Source of the DNA: Diphasiastrum complanatum
Lineage: Eukaryota > Streptophyta > Lycopodiopsida > Lycopodiales > Lycopodiaceae
Direction: 5' to 3'
Assembly (NCBI GenBank): GCA_029204225.1
Contig: CM055108.1
Span: 14,351,744-14,415,743 of the forward strand
DNA length: 64,000 nt
Shown here: piece by piece, positions 9,601-20,691 of the stretch
Position numbering within the stretch: the first letter of the stretch is position 1
Layout of the letters: every line of letters starts with the position of its first letter
Notes under the pieces: generated by a model
What the model was told of the DNA's origin: nothing
Seen by the model: the letters and a program-made list of their open reading frames with translations, nothing else
The model's database searches: none
Program-made: the position numbers and the translations under genes

Positions 9601-11500
9601 CCAAATTGGTTGATTCACGTTGTTGTACAACATTGTTTTTGGTAATTTTTTGCTAGTCACCTGTAGTTTTTGTACTGACTCAATAAATGACTCTACTCTC
9701 AGCTCATGGAATGATACGAACATAACCTCTCACTATACATTTTATTCTTTGAAACAGGCAGATAAAAAGAGCTCACAGATAAATGAAAAATGCAAAGAAA
9801 AAGAAAAAGAAAAGATAAATCAAGACAAAGGAGAATTTATACAATAGAGGGTAAATGGTTATAGCGTCTTAGCTGATTACCATTTACTAACGTGGGTAAG
9901 GGATCACCCTCTAATGTGGCTAATTGAATTGCTTCATTTTCATAGATCTACGTAACTTGATAGGGTCCTGGGGGAGTGCCAGATTGTAGTCTTACTACCC
10001 GATGCAATATCAAGAATGTAATAATAATAGTTGACAAAGGATGAATGTGTAGTGAAAAAGATTAGGTGAGAATAGGATAGGAACTTGAAAGTTTAGCATA
10101 TGTTGTGTTATCGCTCCCCTGTGCCATCATGCCCCACATTCACTTCATCACTTTTTCATGCCTTCGTAGTAAGTGAGATAATCGTAGATGAAGTCATGGC
10201 CCCACCCTTGTTCACCAACTACTTACTACGCCGGATAACATTTTGGTTTCTTCCTTGTCATATAACTATCTTTTTATCCAAGGGTTGGCTAGTTGGTTAG
10301 CTTGGCATCCAAAGTTTCTTTGGTCCCACGTTTAAGCCCCCATTGGAAACCAAGATGCTTAGCCCCCATTGGAAAACCAAGATGCATATAAGCATCTTTA
10401 CACACATGCGGAGTTGGGTTCTCCCACCTAGGTTTGATTCTTTATGATCCCTTAGGTTGATAGATACCAAAAAGCATTGTCATAAAGGCTTTTACGACAA
10501 GGCCCCACTTTCATTGTAGAGTGGACTCCGCTCATAGAGATGGTTTCTTGGATCTTGATATTTTTCGTGGCCAAAGGACTTTTCGGCTTTTTCATCTGTG
10601 ATGAGGGTGGGACCAGGCTTGCATAGAGGATCTTGCCCGGGACTGACCACAAGGTCTTCCATATTAGTCACACCTTGCTGGTCCCTTGGAAATTAAAAAA
10701 GAGGTCATGGTTGACTAACGGAAAATCAAAACTATGATTGCAAACCGCCGACAAAATTGGAAACTTTGGAATTACTATAGAAAAAAAACCTCACCTTTAG
10801 ACATTTCACATCTGTCTGTGGAAAAAGGTCATGTGTGCAGTTTCATTCACTCTGCTCCAATTGGAGCTTGACTCTTGGCCTCTCTGCCTGCGACAAACCG
10901 TCACGTTTCTGTTCTTCCCCTTCCCGCCACACCCCAGCACGCAACTTAAAAAAGGTGCAATTTTTATGACCAGTATTTCAGTGTTCACTATATCAAAGCA
11001 ACCACCTTTAGCGAGGTTTCTGAACCAAAGATCAAGTCTTTGGCTTGATTAGCTACTCGGAAGCTACCTAATTCAGTGGAAAAAGTGAGCATTTATATTA
11101 AGAAGCCAAGCTGAGATGTGGGTTTTGGACTTTAGAGCTACAGAGGTGGTTGCTTAGCAAGAGAGCTCTCCAGGGTGTTGTGCATTGGAAGCTGGAACAC
11201 TCAAGTGCTTGGCATAAAGCATTCTTTGGTAGATTTTTTGAACAGATACTATTCTTTGAGTTTGCAATGGAGTAGGATGAAATCATTAATAAGGAATCAC
11301 AGTAAACAGCATCTGATTGCTCTCTGAAGAAGCAGTGGTGTTGGATCTAGTCATTTCTACCTTAATTCTCCTCTCGTCAAATCCCAAAAGGCTGTTCTAG
11401 CATCAGCTCAGGATAATTGGAGATTGATCAGAATGCTCTATGTTCTAATAAACAGAAGGCTGTAGTATAATTGATTTGGGAAGAAGCATCAGAAATAGCA
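6645..11500. other. Intergenic stretch without a recognised gene
   Basis: Frames of 60-144 residues occur on both strands (for example 6833-7063, 8486-8920 and 9237-9542), but they overlap each other antisense and show no family motif. A short direct repeat of about 27 bp with an AGCCCCCATTGGAAA core lies at 10333-10385. An old LTR-like repeat lies near 8919-9080. The last kilobase is presumably the promoter region of the gene starting at 11558; I see no clear TATA box. Confidence 0.6.
8919..9080 (+). repeat. Diverged copy of the LTR-like repeat seen at 33612-33765
   Basis: By eye the two stretches share the blocks GGCCAAT, GACTTAGAG, TAGTCTAA, AACACTTTT, AAGTGTG, AAGATTCAA, TTTGAATGT and TTGAATCTAGTCCA in the same order. 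The spacing suggests an old, diverged copy of one dispersed family, probably part of a copia LTR. Confidence 0.55.
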
Positions 11501-11557
11501 GCAGATCCTGCATAATTGAGAGGTTATTTTGGTGGGTGTGAATGGTGGCGGGGAACA

Positions 11558-14500
11558 ATGAACATGTCTCTGTCTGTGATGAACCTGAACCTGTGTCGGG
11601 ACCGCCCAAGTGAGGGCCCAAATGCGTGGGGGAATCGGAAGGATCTTTGTTTGGAAACCATTTGCAAATACAGCCCCTTCGTTATCTGCACTCAAGAAGG
11701 TTAGATATTGCGTTTGAGCTTCCCAGTGGAAGCCTTAAGTCTTGATTGCATGCATTATTTCACTTTCATACTTAATGCACGGTGTATTCAGAGGACTTTG
11801 CTGTTGCAACCCAGTTGCATAGGTGATGCTTAAGTATAGGGCTTTTGAACTTATATTTGCGATACGATAGATTACAATCCTTTCCCTTATTTGCCTTTGT
11901 AACTTTTCTTTGGCGAAGTGGGTTGGCTTAATGTCTATTGAGTGTGAGCAGTTGTCTAATATGGCTGTAGAGTCGTTAGGAGGATTAAGAAAGATGTTTG
12001 AGTAGGTATCAGGAGCGAGCTAGATTGGTAGTTCTTGCTTCAAAGACAGCGCTGCCCCAGATTTGAATTGGAAAACCTTTTCCTTGCTCATAATTGACGT
12101 GGATCTGTCAGTTGTGATATTATACCAATTATTGAGACGTTTGGTAGTAATATTTTAAACTATATGGTATAAAAGATCAATGGATTTTCTTGTTCTTCAA
12201 CATTCTGAAATAGGTTCTCCCGTAAGTCGCATGTTGATGAAGACCTCCTTTTTCTCATGGAGGTCAGGAGCTCAATTCCAATCAGTCACACAAATGAGGA
12301 CATAGAAGGAAAAAAAGAAACACACAGGAGAAGTTGTAGCTGTTTAATTAGCAGGTCATAGTAAGGAAGTATATAAAATTCACCAGTTTCTTGCCTTGAA
12401 CTATCTGTCCCTGACTATTGTCGGTACCCATGGAGCAGGCTTGAAGTCACAGCTGGATGATCTGGAGCAGGCTTTACCAGGTAAGATGAAATTGTTAGCT
12501 ATTCTTGTATTCTAGTGGCCTGTATGAACAGACGTGTTTGTGGTGGTTCTTTTAGAACGATGTGTCATTGTCTTAAATAATTTTTCTGCACAGATCATCA
12601 AAGCTAGATTTGAGTACTATTGAGATAATTAAGTAATTGCTCTGTGTGTGTAGCAAGCTTGCTTCAATATCTTTTGAGTATTGGCAGTTGGATCATCCCG
12701 GAAATGGTGTTACCAAGACATCAAAGAATAAACTGTATATTTGTATAGTAGTTTCTTATTTGTATCCTTTCTTGGTGATTGTGCTTACATCCAGGATATG
12801 CACAGTTTGGACTATCGTGTAAAGGTCTAGGTGATTCCACAGAGGAGCATTGTTCAATTTTCTATGACAAAGAAAAGGTTAGGAATTGTGCTGCTTTCCA
12901 CTCCATAAGATGAAAACAAAGCTCAGAAATTTAAGTTGATATAATCATGAGGAGCAAGAGAAGCTGAAGATTTACAGCCTTTAACTAGGTAGACTATACC
13001 ACAATTATGATGGGGATAACATACAGACTTGCTAGATGCTGATCGTTGAATAGCATTTATATTTTGATACTTCAATGAATTTTAGGTTGAGCTTATTGAA
13101 GGAGGAACTTTCTGGCTGTCAGAAGCTCCATCTGTGCCTGCTAGTACTTCTTGGGGAGCAACAAGCCCTTGCATTGCAACCTGGGTGATATCCTTTAACA
13201 TAAAACTTTTTGATTGTTTGCCTACTTCTGTTATCTTCCTATTTGTGTGTTTTACCTATAGTCCTGTGGGCAAAACCTCCACAAGCATTGGGCAAGGAGA
13301 GTGATAGAATTTTAGCAGCTTCCACTGTCCATTGATGGCATTATTAGTAAGACATCCTGAGAAGATATGCATGACAAATGTGAGGTCGGTACTCTATAGA
13401 TGTATCTGAGCTCAAAAACTATTCAATTAAGAGTCCATTGCTGATTACTTGAGCAGACTTTTGTGATATGTATGACTTGACGGGTTTCCACACACTTCAA
13501 TTCAAGGGAGTACAACCACCAGGATTTGCATTCCAAGTAATGAATACAAACATGGATCATGATAATGAGCGAGCTCGAAGGCGTGGGGCGTTGCTTGCAT
13601 GGCAGCACATAGCCTCACTTCCACCAACCCTACCTGTGATCTTTTGTGGTGGTTTTAATATTGGAAAGGATTCGGCTCCTGGTAGATTTTTGCTTGGGAG
13701 ATCAAGGTAAATTTTACCCATTTGATTTTCATTCAATTATCATTTCTCATAAGTGCTGCACATCTTAGATGACCGTGTGTAGGCTATTGAGTTGATTTCT
13801 TTCAAATTAATCCCATTGTTTCAGTTATTAACGTTTGACTAACACCATTATTGTCATGCCCACAACTGGTCTGGGGTAGTGTGTCCATGCTAGGGATCAG
13901 TACACCAACAGCCCGTAAGTTAATTGTGACTGTAAGGGAATTGGGGCCCTTATGTGTATAAGGTCATAATTAATGGTTGTAGGCCTAAACTCATGATGGT
14001 GGATTTATATGGGTCTATCAGTGAGTCATTGGGGAACTGGATGACGTGGCCCAAATAGGCTGCAGAGGTGTCCAGTGAGGTGTCACAGTGCACTACTAGT
14101 GGTGCATGGGCCTTGGAGGGTATAAGCATACCTATGCTTGATTGCATGACTGGTAGCAGTATGCTGCTGGTGTGAATCCTCATTCCTCTTTGAGAGTGAT
14201 CCATAGCTTGGGGGCTAGATCCATTCGATCTAGGATTGGTTGGGTTGGTTTGTCCACCATCCGTTTCCCTTGTGTTGCTTGTTATTGGCATGCTTAGAAT
14301 AGGATCCTTGATAGAGGACTTTATAATTATCATCAATATCAATGCAAACACAAGTATCAATACCGGTACAAAGATGGAAGCCCTAACTGGCCTTGCCATC
14401 AAAAAGCTACCTCTAGACTGAACCAAGCTACCAAGTCGTCAGCCACCAAAAGAAAATAGTGTTCATCTCACAACTTACATAAGTCTTGAGAGGGTCTTTA

Positions 14501-17500
14501 AGAAATACCTTGAGATGAGCCCCTTAAGGGTATTTTCTCAAGAATATCCGTTCAACATTCAACTAATACTAGGAACTAGAAAGAGGGACCGTTGTCCTTG
14601 TAAGTAGTGCCTAAAAGTGGCTGTATTATACTCTAGAGCCCTAGACTGATCAAAAGAACCAATGCAAAGGCGATAGAGATTGTGTCATTTGAATATCCAT
14701 ATTATTTTGTCCCTTTAAAAAGCCTTGAGATAGCATATCCTTGGTGTGATGCTTGTTGCTAAACAATGTGATTCTTAGAGCTTGTTCTACTAAATGGTGT
14801 CCTACGAAGGCAACTTGGCTTTTCTCAAATTTTAAACATGATGACATTATGCACAATTAGATTCTAGCATAGTGGTACTATATTTGAAAAATAATTGATT
14901 AGAAGTCATAATATTTTGCATGTACAAGTCTTCAAGTTTTGCCCAACTGTCGTTCAATAGCAGACTTCATTCCTAATCTGGTGCCAATTTGTTGCTTAAA
15001 ACAATACTGGATGTAATGCCCTTTGCATGTCGAAAAAGAGATAGAAAGGATGACATGCAACAGGCCGAAGATGGAAGAGATTTCAGCTCTCATTATTCTC
15101 TGAGATCACTCCCACACAGCTTTCAGAAACACTTGGGAAAGAACTTCCAGGGATGTGCTTTCAGTCTGTGTACTAGAAGACAGAATTCAAACGCCAAGAA
15201 AGAAGAGCGTGGATTTTTGTTGAATTTAAAGCTCTGAACCTGCAATCAGGAGAGCTTGTTTCAATGAGGATGTAGTATGCTTAGTGGGCCCAGCGCCCAC
15301 TCAGGGCTGAAAACTGGAAATTTCTTCGCTCTTGAAAGTACGCTGGACCTCCCTCTCATGAGCGCTGGATTAGCTGGTTTGAAAGCATCCAACATGATAA
15401 AAAAAATGCGCTGGAGCACCTATTTTAGAGCGCCAATCCTGCTCCAGAAAATGGCTTTCAGACACTCCCCAAAAATGCTTGTACTAGCTCGCTGAAATAC
15501 CAAGGAAGAGTCTTCCAAAAAACCCAAGAACAGGGTGTTAAAAATGTAAGTAAAGAGGGCGCCTCACTTGATCAAGCCTATCCCTGAATTGCTTGATCTT
15601 GATAGCAAAACTGGCACACTGTAGGCAAGGATGCCTATGAATGCCCATCCTTGCCCAGTGTGGGTTTGCATGCGGTAGGTGGCACTTCCAATTGACACTC
15701 ACCGTTCACAGTGCTTGCATGGGTTGCTAGTTTCTTATGACCTTTATTAGGTGGAGTAATCAATTCAATATTTTTCCCTTAATCTTTATGTGCTGTATCA
15801 TATCATCATGAATCTTAACAAACTTTATAGCATCATCAAGAGTTTCTACCTTATCACACCTAACTTCATTTTGGTAGTCCTAGGGAAGACCACTCAAAGA
15901 GAAAAAATTGTGATATTTGTTGATCAAATTATGGGAAATCAAAACTAGAATCTCTAAACTCATAAATATAGACATCTAGAAATTTTAATCCTAGTTCCAA
16001 ATTTTTAACCTTATTGAAATTCTCATACTCATTTAATTCTGAGAAAAACATCAATAGAAGCAATTTAGAAATCATACCATTCCTTTGGGACATTGGGCTG
16101 AGTCTTGAGATCTTGCCACCCTGCATTTGCTTTACCTTGCAGATACATCTAAACTTAGCAGTCCTCATAGATGGTGATGGTGTAGGTGCCAAGCATCGAC
16201 GTCAATCTAATGTAGTCCAGGTTCTCCCTTTTCTCCCCCGAATAAAATTCCAAAGTGAAAGGAGGGCGATCCATAATTGGATTCACTGATACTTGGCCTT
16301 GCTGTTGCTTTATTTGTTGCATGTTGGCCAACAACTGTGCTAGCTGATGTAAAACTTGTTGCAAGGCCTGATCTTGTTGGCTGAAATCAGTTCCACGAGG
16401 AGAACTTGTAGTAGCATTCTTGATCAAGGAATGGGGTTGCCATAATAATTCCTAGCAATGACAAAGTGGATGAGTAAGCTTGATTTAACTAAAATAGCTT
16501 TTCTCAAGTAGAATTACCACAAAAAAGCAGTTCATGAACAATTTTTGTCTAATACAAGTGCTCACTTGAGATTCCGTTGATTTCCTAACTTCCCAACATT
16601 GCATATTGTTTACACTAGCTGGCATAAAAATCGACATCTCGCTACCAGATGAAAGTAATGCTGACAAGCAACAACTCGTCAATGCCTCTAGCATTAACTA
16701 GGTTACTAGACTAACAACTAAGAATGCACTAATTATTATAAGCCAATAACATAAAAAAAACTTGGATTACTAGTAACTACTAGAAGCATACACATACACA
16801 TCAAACTTTGAAATTTATAGAATTTTGTATATTGAAATTACACATAATATAAACAATCCTCTTTGTTTATCTTGTTTTTAGGTCTTAGAAGAAACTGTGA
16901 CCATCCCCAAGGCTTCCTCCATTTATCTTGTTTTTGAGTCTTTGCAGAAACTGTGACCAGGGAACGCGTTCCCGATCACGTTCCCATTCCTTGGGAACGC
17001 GTTTTCTGGTCACGTTCCTGAGCACTTCCCAACAAGAGCATGCTGGGAACACGTGGCACGTCTAAAAAGCCGCATTCCCTGGTCACTATGCTAGAAGTAA
17101 CATATGCTCTAGTGTTTTAGAACTATTCAACAAAATTTGGATTTGGCTGTAATATCTTAATAACTCAAAATGAAGCCGACAAAAAAATACCATGTGTAGG
17201 CCTCTTTCAGCCCTCATAGATGACTGCTTCTCTTCAGCATGTTGTTGCCTCAAGATTTTGAAGAAACTAACTGGTCAGAACTGCACGCCATACTCACTCA
17301 AACCATAACTCATTGCATGGGAAAGACATCTCTCAAATCCTGCTACAAGTTCTAAATTCATTTACTGCTATTGTTTTGCGTCATGATTTATAGTATCCTA
17401 GCCTCATGCACAGCCAGAAAGTTTGGCTTTTCATGTCTGCATATAGAATCAAAGTATGGCTTGCCAAATCCAAAAAATTGCATGGCACAAGCTCTATCCT

Positions 17501-20500
17501 AGCCTCACCTGGACCGAAAATGCCATGCATGCACTATTATGCTACCTAATCTTTCTTAGAGGGTAATTTCGATAAACTACCATAAATTAGTTAGCTAAAT
17601 TTTGAAGCAATCAAAACGCTACAAATATACTAAATTTGGCCAACATTGAACTGAAAGACCACTAAAGGCAAAGTTGGCTCTGATATCACTTCAAACAACC
17701 CAGAGAAGACAGATCAAAATCTTGCCTGTATTGCAGCATCCTTTGCCTAGTGCTTTATCCATCCCTCAAGATGTAATCCATCATGAAACCATTTTGATGC
17801 AGATGAGAGGCTCTCCTCTTAACCATAGGCTTCCATCCAAAGTCTCCCTCTGAGTCACCTCTTGTCACCTCTAGCATGATTCTATGCACTTAGATCATGT
17901 GTCCCATATCACAGAATCCTCATGCATAGCCTGATCACTCAACCATTGGTTGTAATCAAGTCCCATGATCTCTTGGAAGTCTTTTCTCCCAGGCTGTATC
18001 TCTGTTTCGGGCAACTAACAATCAGCGTAATAAAACCTCCTAAAGAAGCCTATACTTTTTGTGCTCCGTTTCTAGCATGAGAATATGTCAATTTCATATA
18101 CTATCACAAAAGAAGTTGCAATTTCAGCTTGTGTTCACTTGTTCAGAGCCTCAAAATTTTGAATGCCCGTAGAGTGTGCACAAGCCTCCATTAGCTCAAC
18201 CATGGAAATCATACATGCACACATGAAACTGAGAATCAAACCAAAATCATAAGAATTTATTGACATACCTCTCGCAGCATGACAATGAACTGCTTTGATA
18301 CCATATAAGATCCCCCTTGAACCTCAACTTGTGATTACCAAACCATCACTGAGCTAGGCATAGGACAAACCTGTAGCTCACACACACCTTCGTGTTATAG
18401 GAATACTCTGGCACACACAATTCACTATTAGGCTCTTCTAGCTATGGCATCCCATATTACCATAGCCTTCTCATGAAGAGATGTAAGCATAAACATTGAT
18501 TAGATGCAAGATGCACCACTAGAGAATCAAGAAAACAATGATCACAATAATGGATCCCCTAGGTGTGCCCCCGAGGTTCATAAAGGCTGAGCTCCATCTC
18601 CCCCCATATAATTAGTAACCACACTTCTACGCCAATTCTGGAGTCAACAACCTCCCCTAAGTCAACTCTATCCTTAGTCATGCAAAGCCCCAAAATACCA
18701 TATGCTGGTGATATTGGCCAGTCATGACTAACCGCTACTTGAGGTCCTAAACCCGTGGTTGGAGCTTGTTAACTGGGATTAACCAAAGGTCATAAAATCC
18801 CACTGTAATAGGACCTGGTAACACATGTTTTCTTGTTGATTTTCAGATCTTGTCCCTCTATGTAGAGTGGAAGAGGCTGGGTTCAGCTAGTTCCACTCAG
18901 GAACCTGGCAAACCTGCTAGGGCGAGCTGGTTTTTCAGGGTGGAACCCGTAAAACTCAGCCACTTCCACGACATAGCAGTAGTTTGAGTTTTCTTTTTAT
19001 CGCTTCTAGGAAGGGAATGGCATAATTTTCCTGACGCTGACATGTCCGGGTGGAACGGTTGAAACTCAGCCAGTTCCACAGCATGGCAGTAGTTTGAATT
19101 TATTCCATAACTTTCCTGGTGCTAATGTCAGCACGAAGAGGTTATGGTTGTAACCTTTGGCGACTAATATCATAGTAGCAACCGAACTCGTTTCAAACCT
19201 GTCACGTTTCAAAAAGCAGTGGGAACATCCTTTTTAGCTTTTCTTCTTTTGGAAAACAAAATCCATTTTTATCTATTAGTGGTTTATTTGTCACATATTT
19301 GCAACAATATCATGGCTGTGCATGCTCCTATGCTACTTAATGTGGTGTCCTTTTTCACTGTATAACAAGTGTTGGGCAGTTTTTCCTACAATATGGTAAA
19401 AATATTCAATTTTTTGAAAGCCCCATAACTGAAAAACGTTTTCAAACGTTTAGTTACTTTTTTCGAACGTTTCAAGTTTGGCGTTTAAAACATTTGGTTG
19501 CTACCATGGTGAAAAAAAAGCCAAGCTTTACTATGGCTGCTTGTCTTGCATCTAGAACCGCTTGCTCCAATACTTGTTACTAAGTTTCGTTCGAAGAGAG
19601 AGAGAGAAAAATTTCTGAATTAATGGAGTGCACTATTGCTCCAATACTTGTTACTAAGTTTCGTTCAAAGAGAGAGAGAAAAATTTCTGAATTAATGGAG
19701 ACTAGTGCACGGACATCTGATTATAAAGTATGGCCTTGCATTGAGATACTATCTAGGTTGGTTTAAACTGTGGTGGTACTTTGAAGTGGAATAAAATTTG
19801 ATCTACTGAATTTTGGGAGATCTGTTCTAGCTAGCAATGACATGTGCAGATTCTGCAGCTAAAAGTCGATTGAAGAAAGTTAATAAGCAGATTCTTGATA
19901 TATTTAGGGCTGTTTGCTTGAATTGCACATGACTAGTCTGCTGAGGCTTCAAGTTGAGAGAAAGGATTACAGTCCTTCGAGTATCAATTGTATTTGAGAT
20001 CCGTAGCTCATTTTGTAGTGGATATGCAGAGAGCATGGAATTGTCGGCGATATGCGAGATTCATGGGCTAGTGCACGGCGTCGCAGGAACAGCTCATTGA
20101 TACATACTTATCATGCTTTTAAAGGTTTGCATGATTTCCACAACTTTGCTGAATCAAATTAACTTTTAACTGGAAGTTAAGTCATTACAGTTGTATTGAT
20201 ACCAACTTTTTTGATTAGGTTCACAAAGACAATAAAATTTTGGTCAAAAGATTTGAATATGCAATTATCTTCATTAGTTGATTGATGCATACCTTAGTAA
20301 GTAGATCAATTTGTCTCATGTAATTGCTGAAGGTGCTTTTCTGAAGTGGTTTAAACATTAGATCACTTTCTCATTTAGTAGAAAGTTTGGGCTGTAAGAC
20401 AGGCTCTGAGCATGCGGATTCGATTTCCTTGTACTCCATGATTTTGCAGGGAATAAGCAAGGAACTGTAGAGTACTTGAAGCTGGTTTTTCGAGCCTTGT

Positions 20501-20691
20501 GCCTTTGTTGGGACCGCACTAATCAAGACCTGCATGTGGATTGGGTCTTGTATAGAAGCCGTTCTCTTGCTCCGATTTTCTGTGAAGTGGTTAACGACCA
20601 TTTGGGCGAAAAATATCCTTCGGATCACTATCCAGTCTATGTCGAATTTCTTCTCCCTCGCAATGTAAGGATTGTAGATGAACCAGCTTGA
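11558..20691 (+). CDS. Endonuclease/exonuclease/phosphatase family protein, seven exons
   Basis: Exons: 11558-11699, 12439-12480, 12795-12877, 13086-13187, 13492-13706, 20030-20124 and 20450-20691. They join to 921 nt, encoding 306 residues, with phase kept at every junction. The product resembles plant proteins of the endonuclease/exonuclease/phosphatase fold, close to Arabidopsis At5g54130 as I recall it. Fold landmarks are LNL near residue 10, the metal-binding Glu in CTQEG (residue 47), MDHDNERARRR (His146), CGGFN (176-179), HVDWVLYR (255-262) and SDHYPV (Asp285-His286). The substrate is unknown, and no signal peptide or membrane segment is seen. The start is the first in-frame ATG, with another ATG two codons later. 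Five introns are GT-AG. Intron 4 is AT-AC. Intron 5 is 6.3 kb and full of retroelement remnants. The CGGFN motif has Gly where many relatives of the wider superfamily have Asp (GDFN). An AATAAA lies at 21120. Confidence 0.87.
13188..13491 (+). other. U12-type AT-AC intron (intron 4 of the EEP gene)
   Basis: The intron begins ATATCCTTT, the exact consensus of U12-dependent AT-AC 5' splice sites, and ends CAC. A branch-point-like ACTTGAC at 13475-13481 puts its A (13480) 11 nt before the 3' end, within the usual U12 range. No GT-AG pair gives an open frame: the donor at 13185 is phase 0, while the nearby acceptor AGs leave a shifted frame. The AT-AC choice joins CIATWV to TLQFKGV in phase 0, matching the expected protein. 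Length 304 bp. Confidence 0.85.
15560..16427 (-). pseudogene. Probable Ty3/gypsy gag remnant in the intron
   Basis: The 16155-16427 frame is Gln-rich followed by PPFTLEFYSGEKRENLDYIR, which resembles the segment before gypsy gag. A shifted frame then gives YLQGKANAGWQDL, like the conserved gag motif in which a Trp follows the KA segment. Several stops follow and no pol is recognisable. Orientation is antisense to the host gene. Confidence 0.5.
16864..17085. repeat. Direct repeat and GC-rich palindromes
   Basis: A unit of about 38 bp beginning TTTATCTTGTTTTT and ending AAACTGTGACCA occurs at 16864-16902 and 16922-16960. It leads into the 14-bp perfect palindrome GGGAACGCGTTCCC (16960-16973) and two further GGGAACGCG/GGGAACACG variants alternating with TGGTCACGTTCC. 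This may be the edge of an LTR; its function is unknown. Confidence 0.55.
17676..17688 (-). other. PBS-like site
   Basis: The minus strand reads TGATATCAGAGCC, one base from the standard Met-tRNA primer site. It lies about 1.2 kb upstream (minus orientation) of the gypsy gag remnant and may be its PBS. No LTR pair is visible to confirm this. Confidence 0.4.
18304..18823 (-). repeat. Candidate LTR with adjoining PBS
   Basis: On the minus strand this block starts TGTTACCAGG and ends ATCTTATA. It is followed immediately by TGGTATCAAAGC (18292-18303), a one-mismatch Met-tRNA primer site. The expected CA end is TA. No second LTR was found. The element is antisense to the surrounding gene. Confidence 0.5.
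18935..19095 (+). repeat. Two-copy tandem duplication
   Basis: A segment with the core GGGTGGAAC, AACTCAGCCA, TTCCAC and GCAGTAGTTTGA occurs twice, about 90 bp apart. It lies in intron 5 and is not coding. Confidence 0.6.
19564..19702 (+). repeat. 74-bp tandem duplication with GA tract
   Basis: GCTCCAATACTTGTTACTAA through AAATTTCTGAATTAATGGAG occurs at 19564 and again at 19638 with only small changes, chiefly the GA-tract length. The near identity suggests a recent duplication. Confidence 0.75.

Larger units (their letters stand above)
13707..20029 (+). other. 6.3-kb intron 5 of the EEP gene
   Basis: Donor GTAAAT follows GRSR, and the acceptor ATGCAG precedes the exon coding EHGIVGDMRDSW; the split Arg codon AG|A fits. 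The intron carries a gypsy gag remnant, an LTR, PBS-like sites and small tandem repeats, mostly antisense to the gene. Its size compared with the others (208-739 bp) is explained by these insertions. A 158-residue minus-strand frame at 13950-14426 has a hydrophobic N-terminal stretch but no motif I know, and I do not call it a gene. Confidence 0.8.

Noticed and set aside
13086-13500. EEP gene as a pseudogene with a lost splice acceptor
   Set aside because: GT-AG splicing fails, but the AT-AC U12 signals restore phase and conserved sequence exactly.
13950-14426. 158-residue minus-strand frame with a hydrophobic N-terminus
   Set aside because: It lies in an intron, has no known motif, and is not supported by codon pattern or neighbours.
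17676-18823. A complete gypsy element in intron 5
   Set aside because: Only gag-like text, one candidate LTR and two PBS-like sites are seen; no pol or second LTR.
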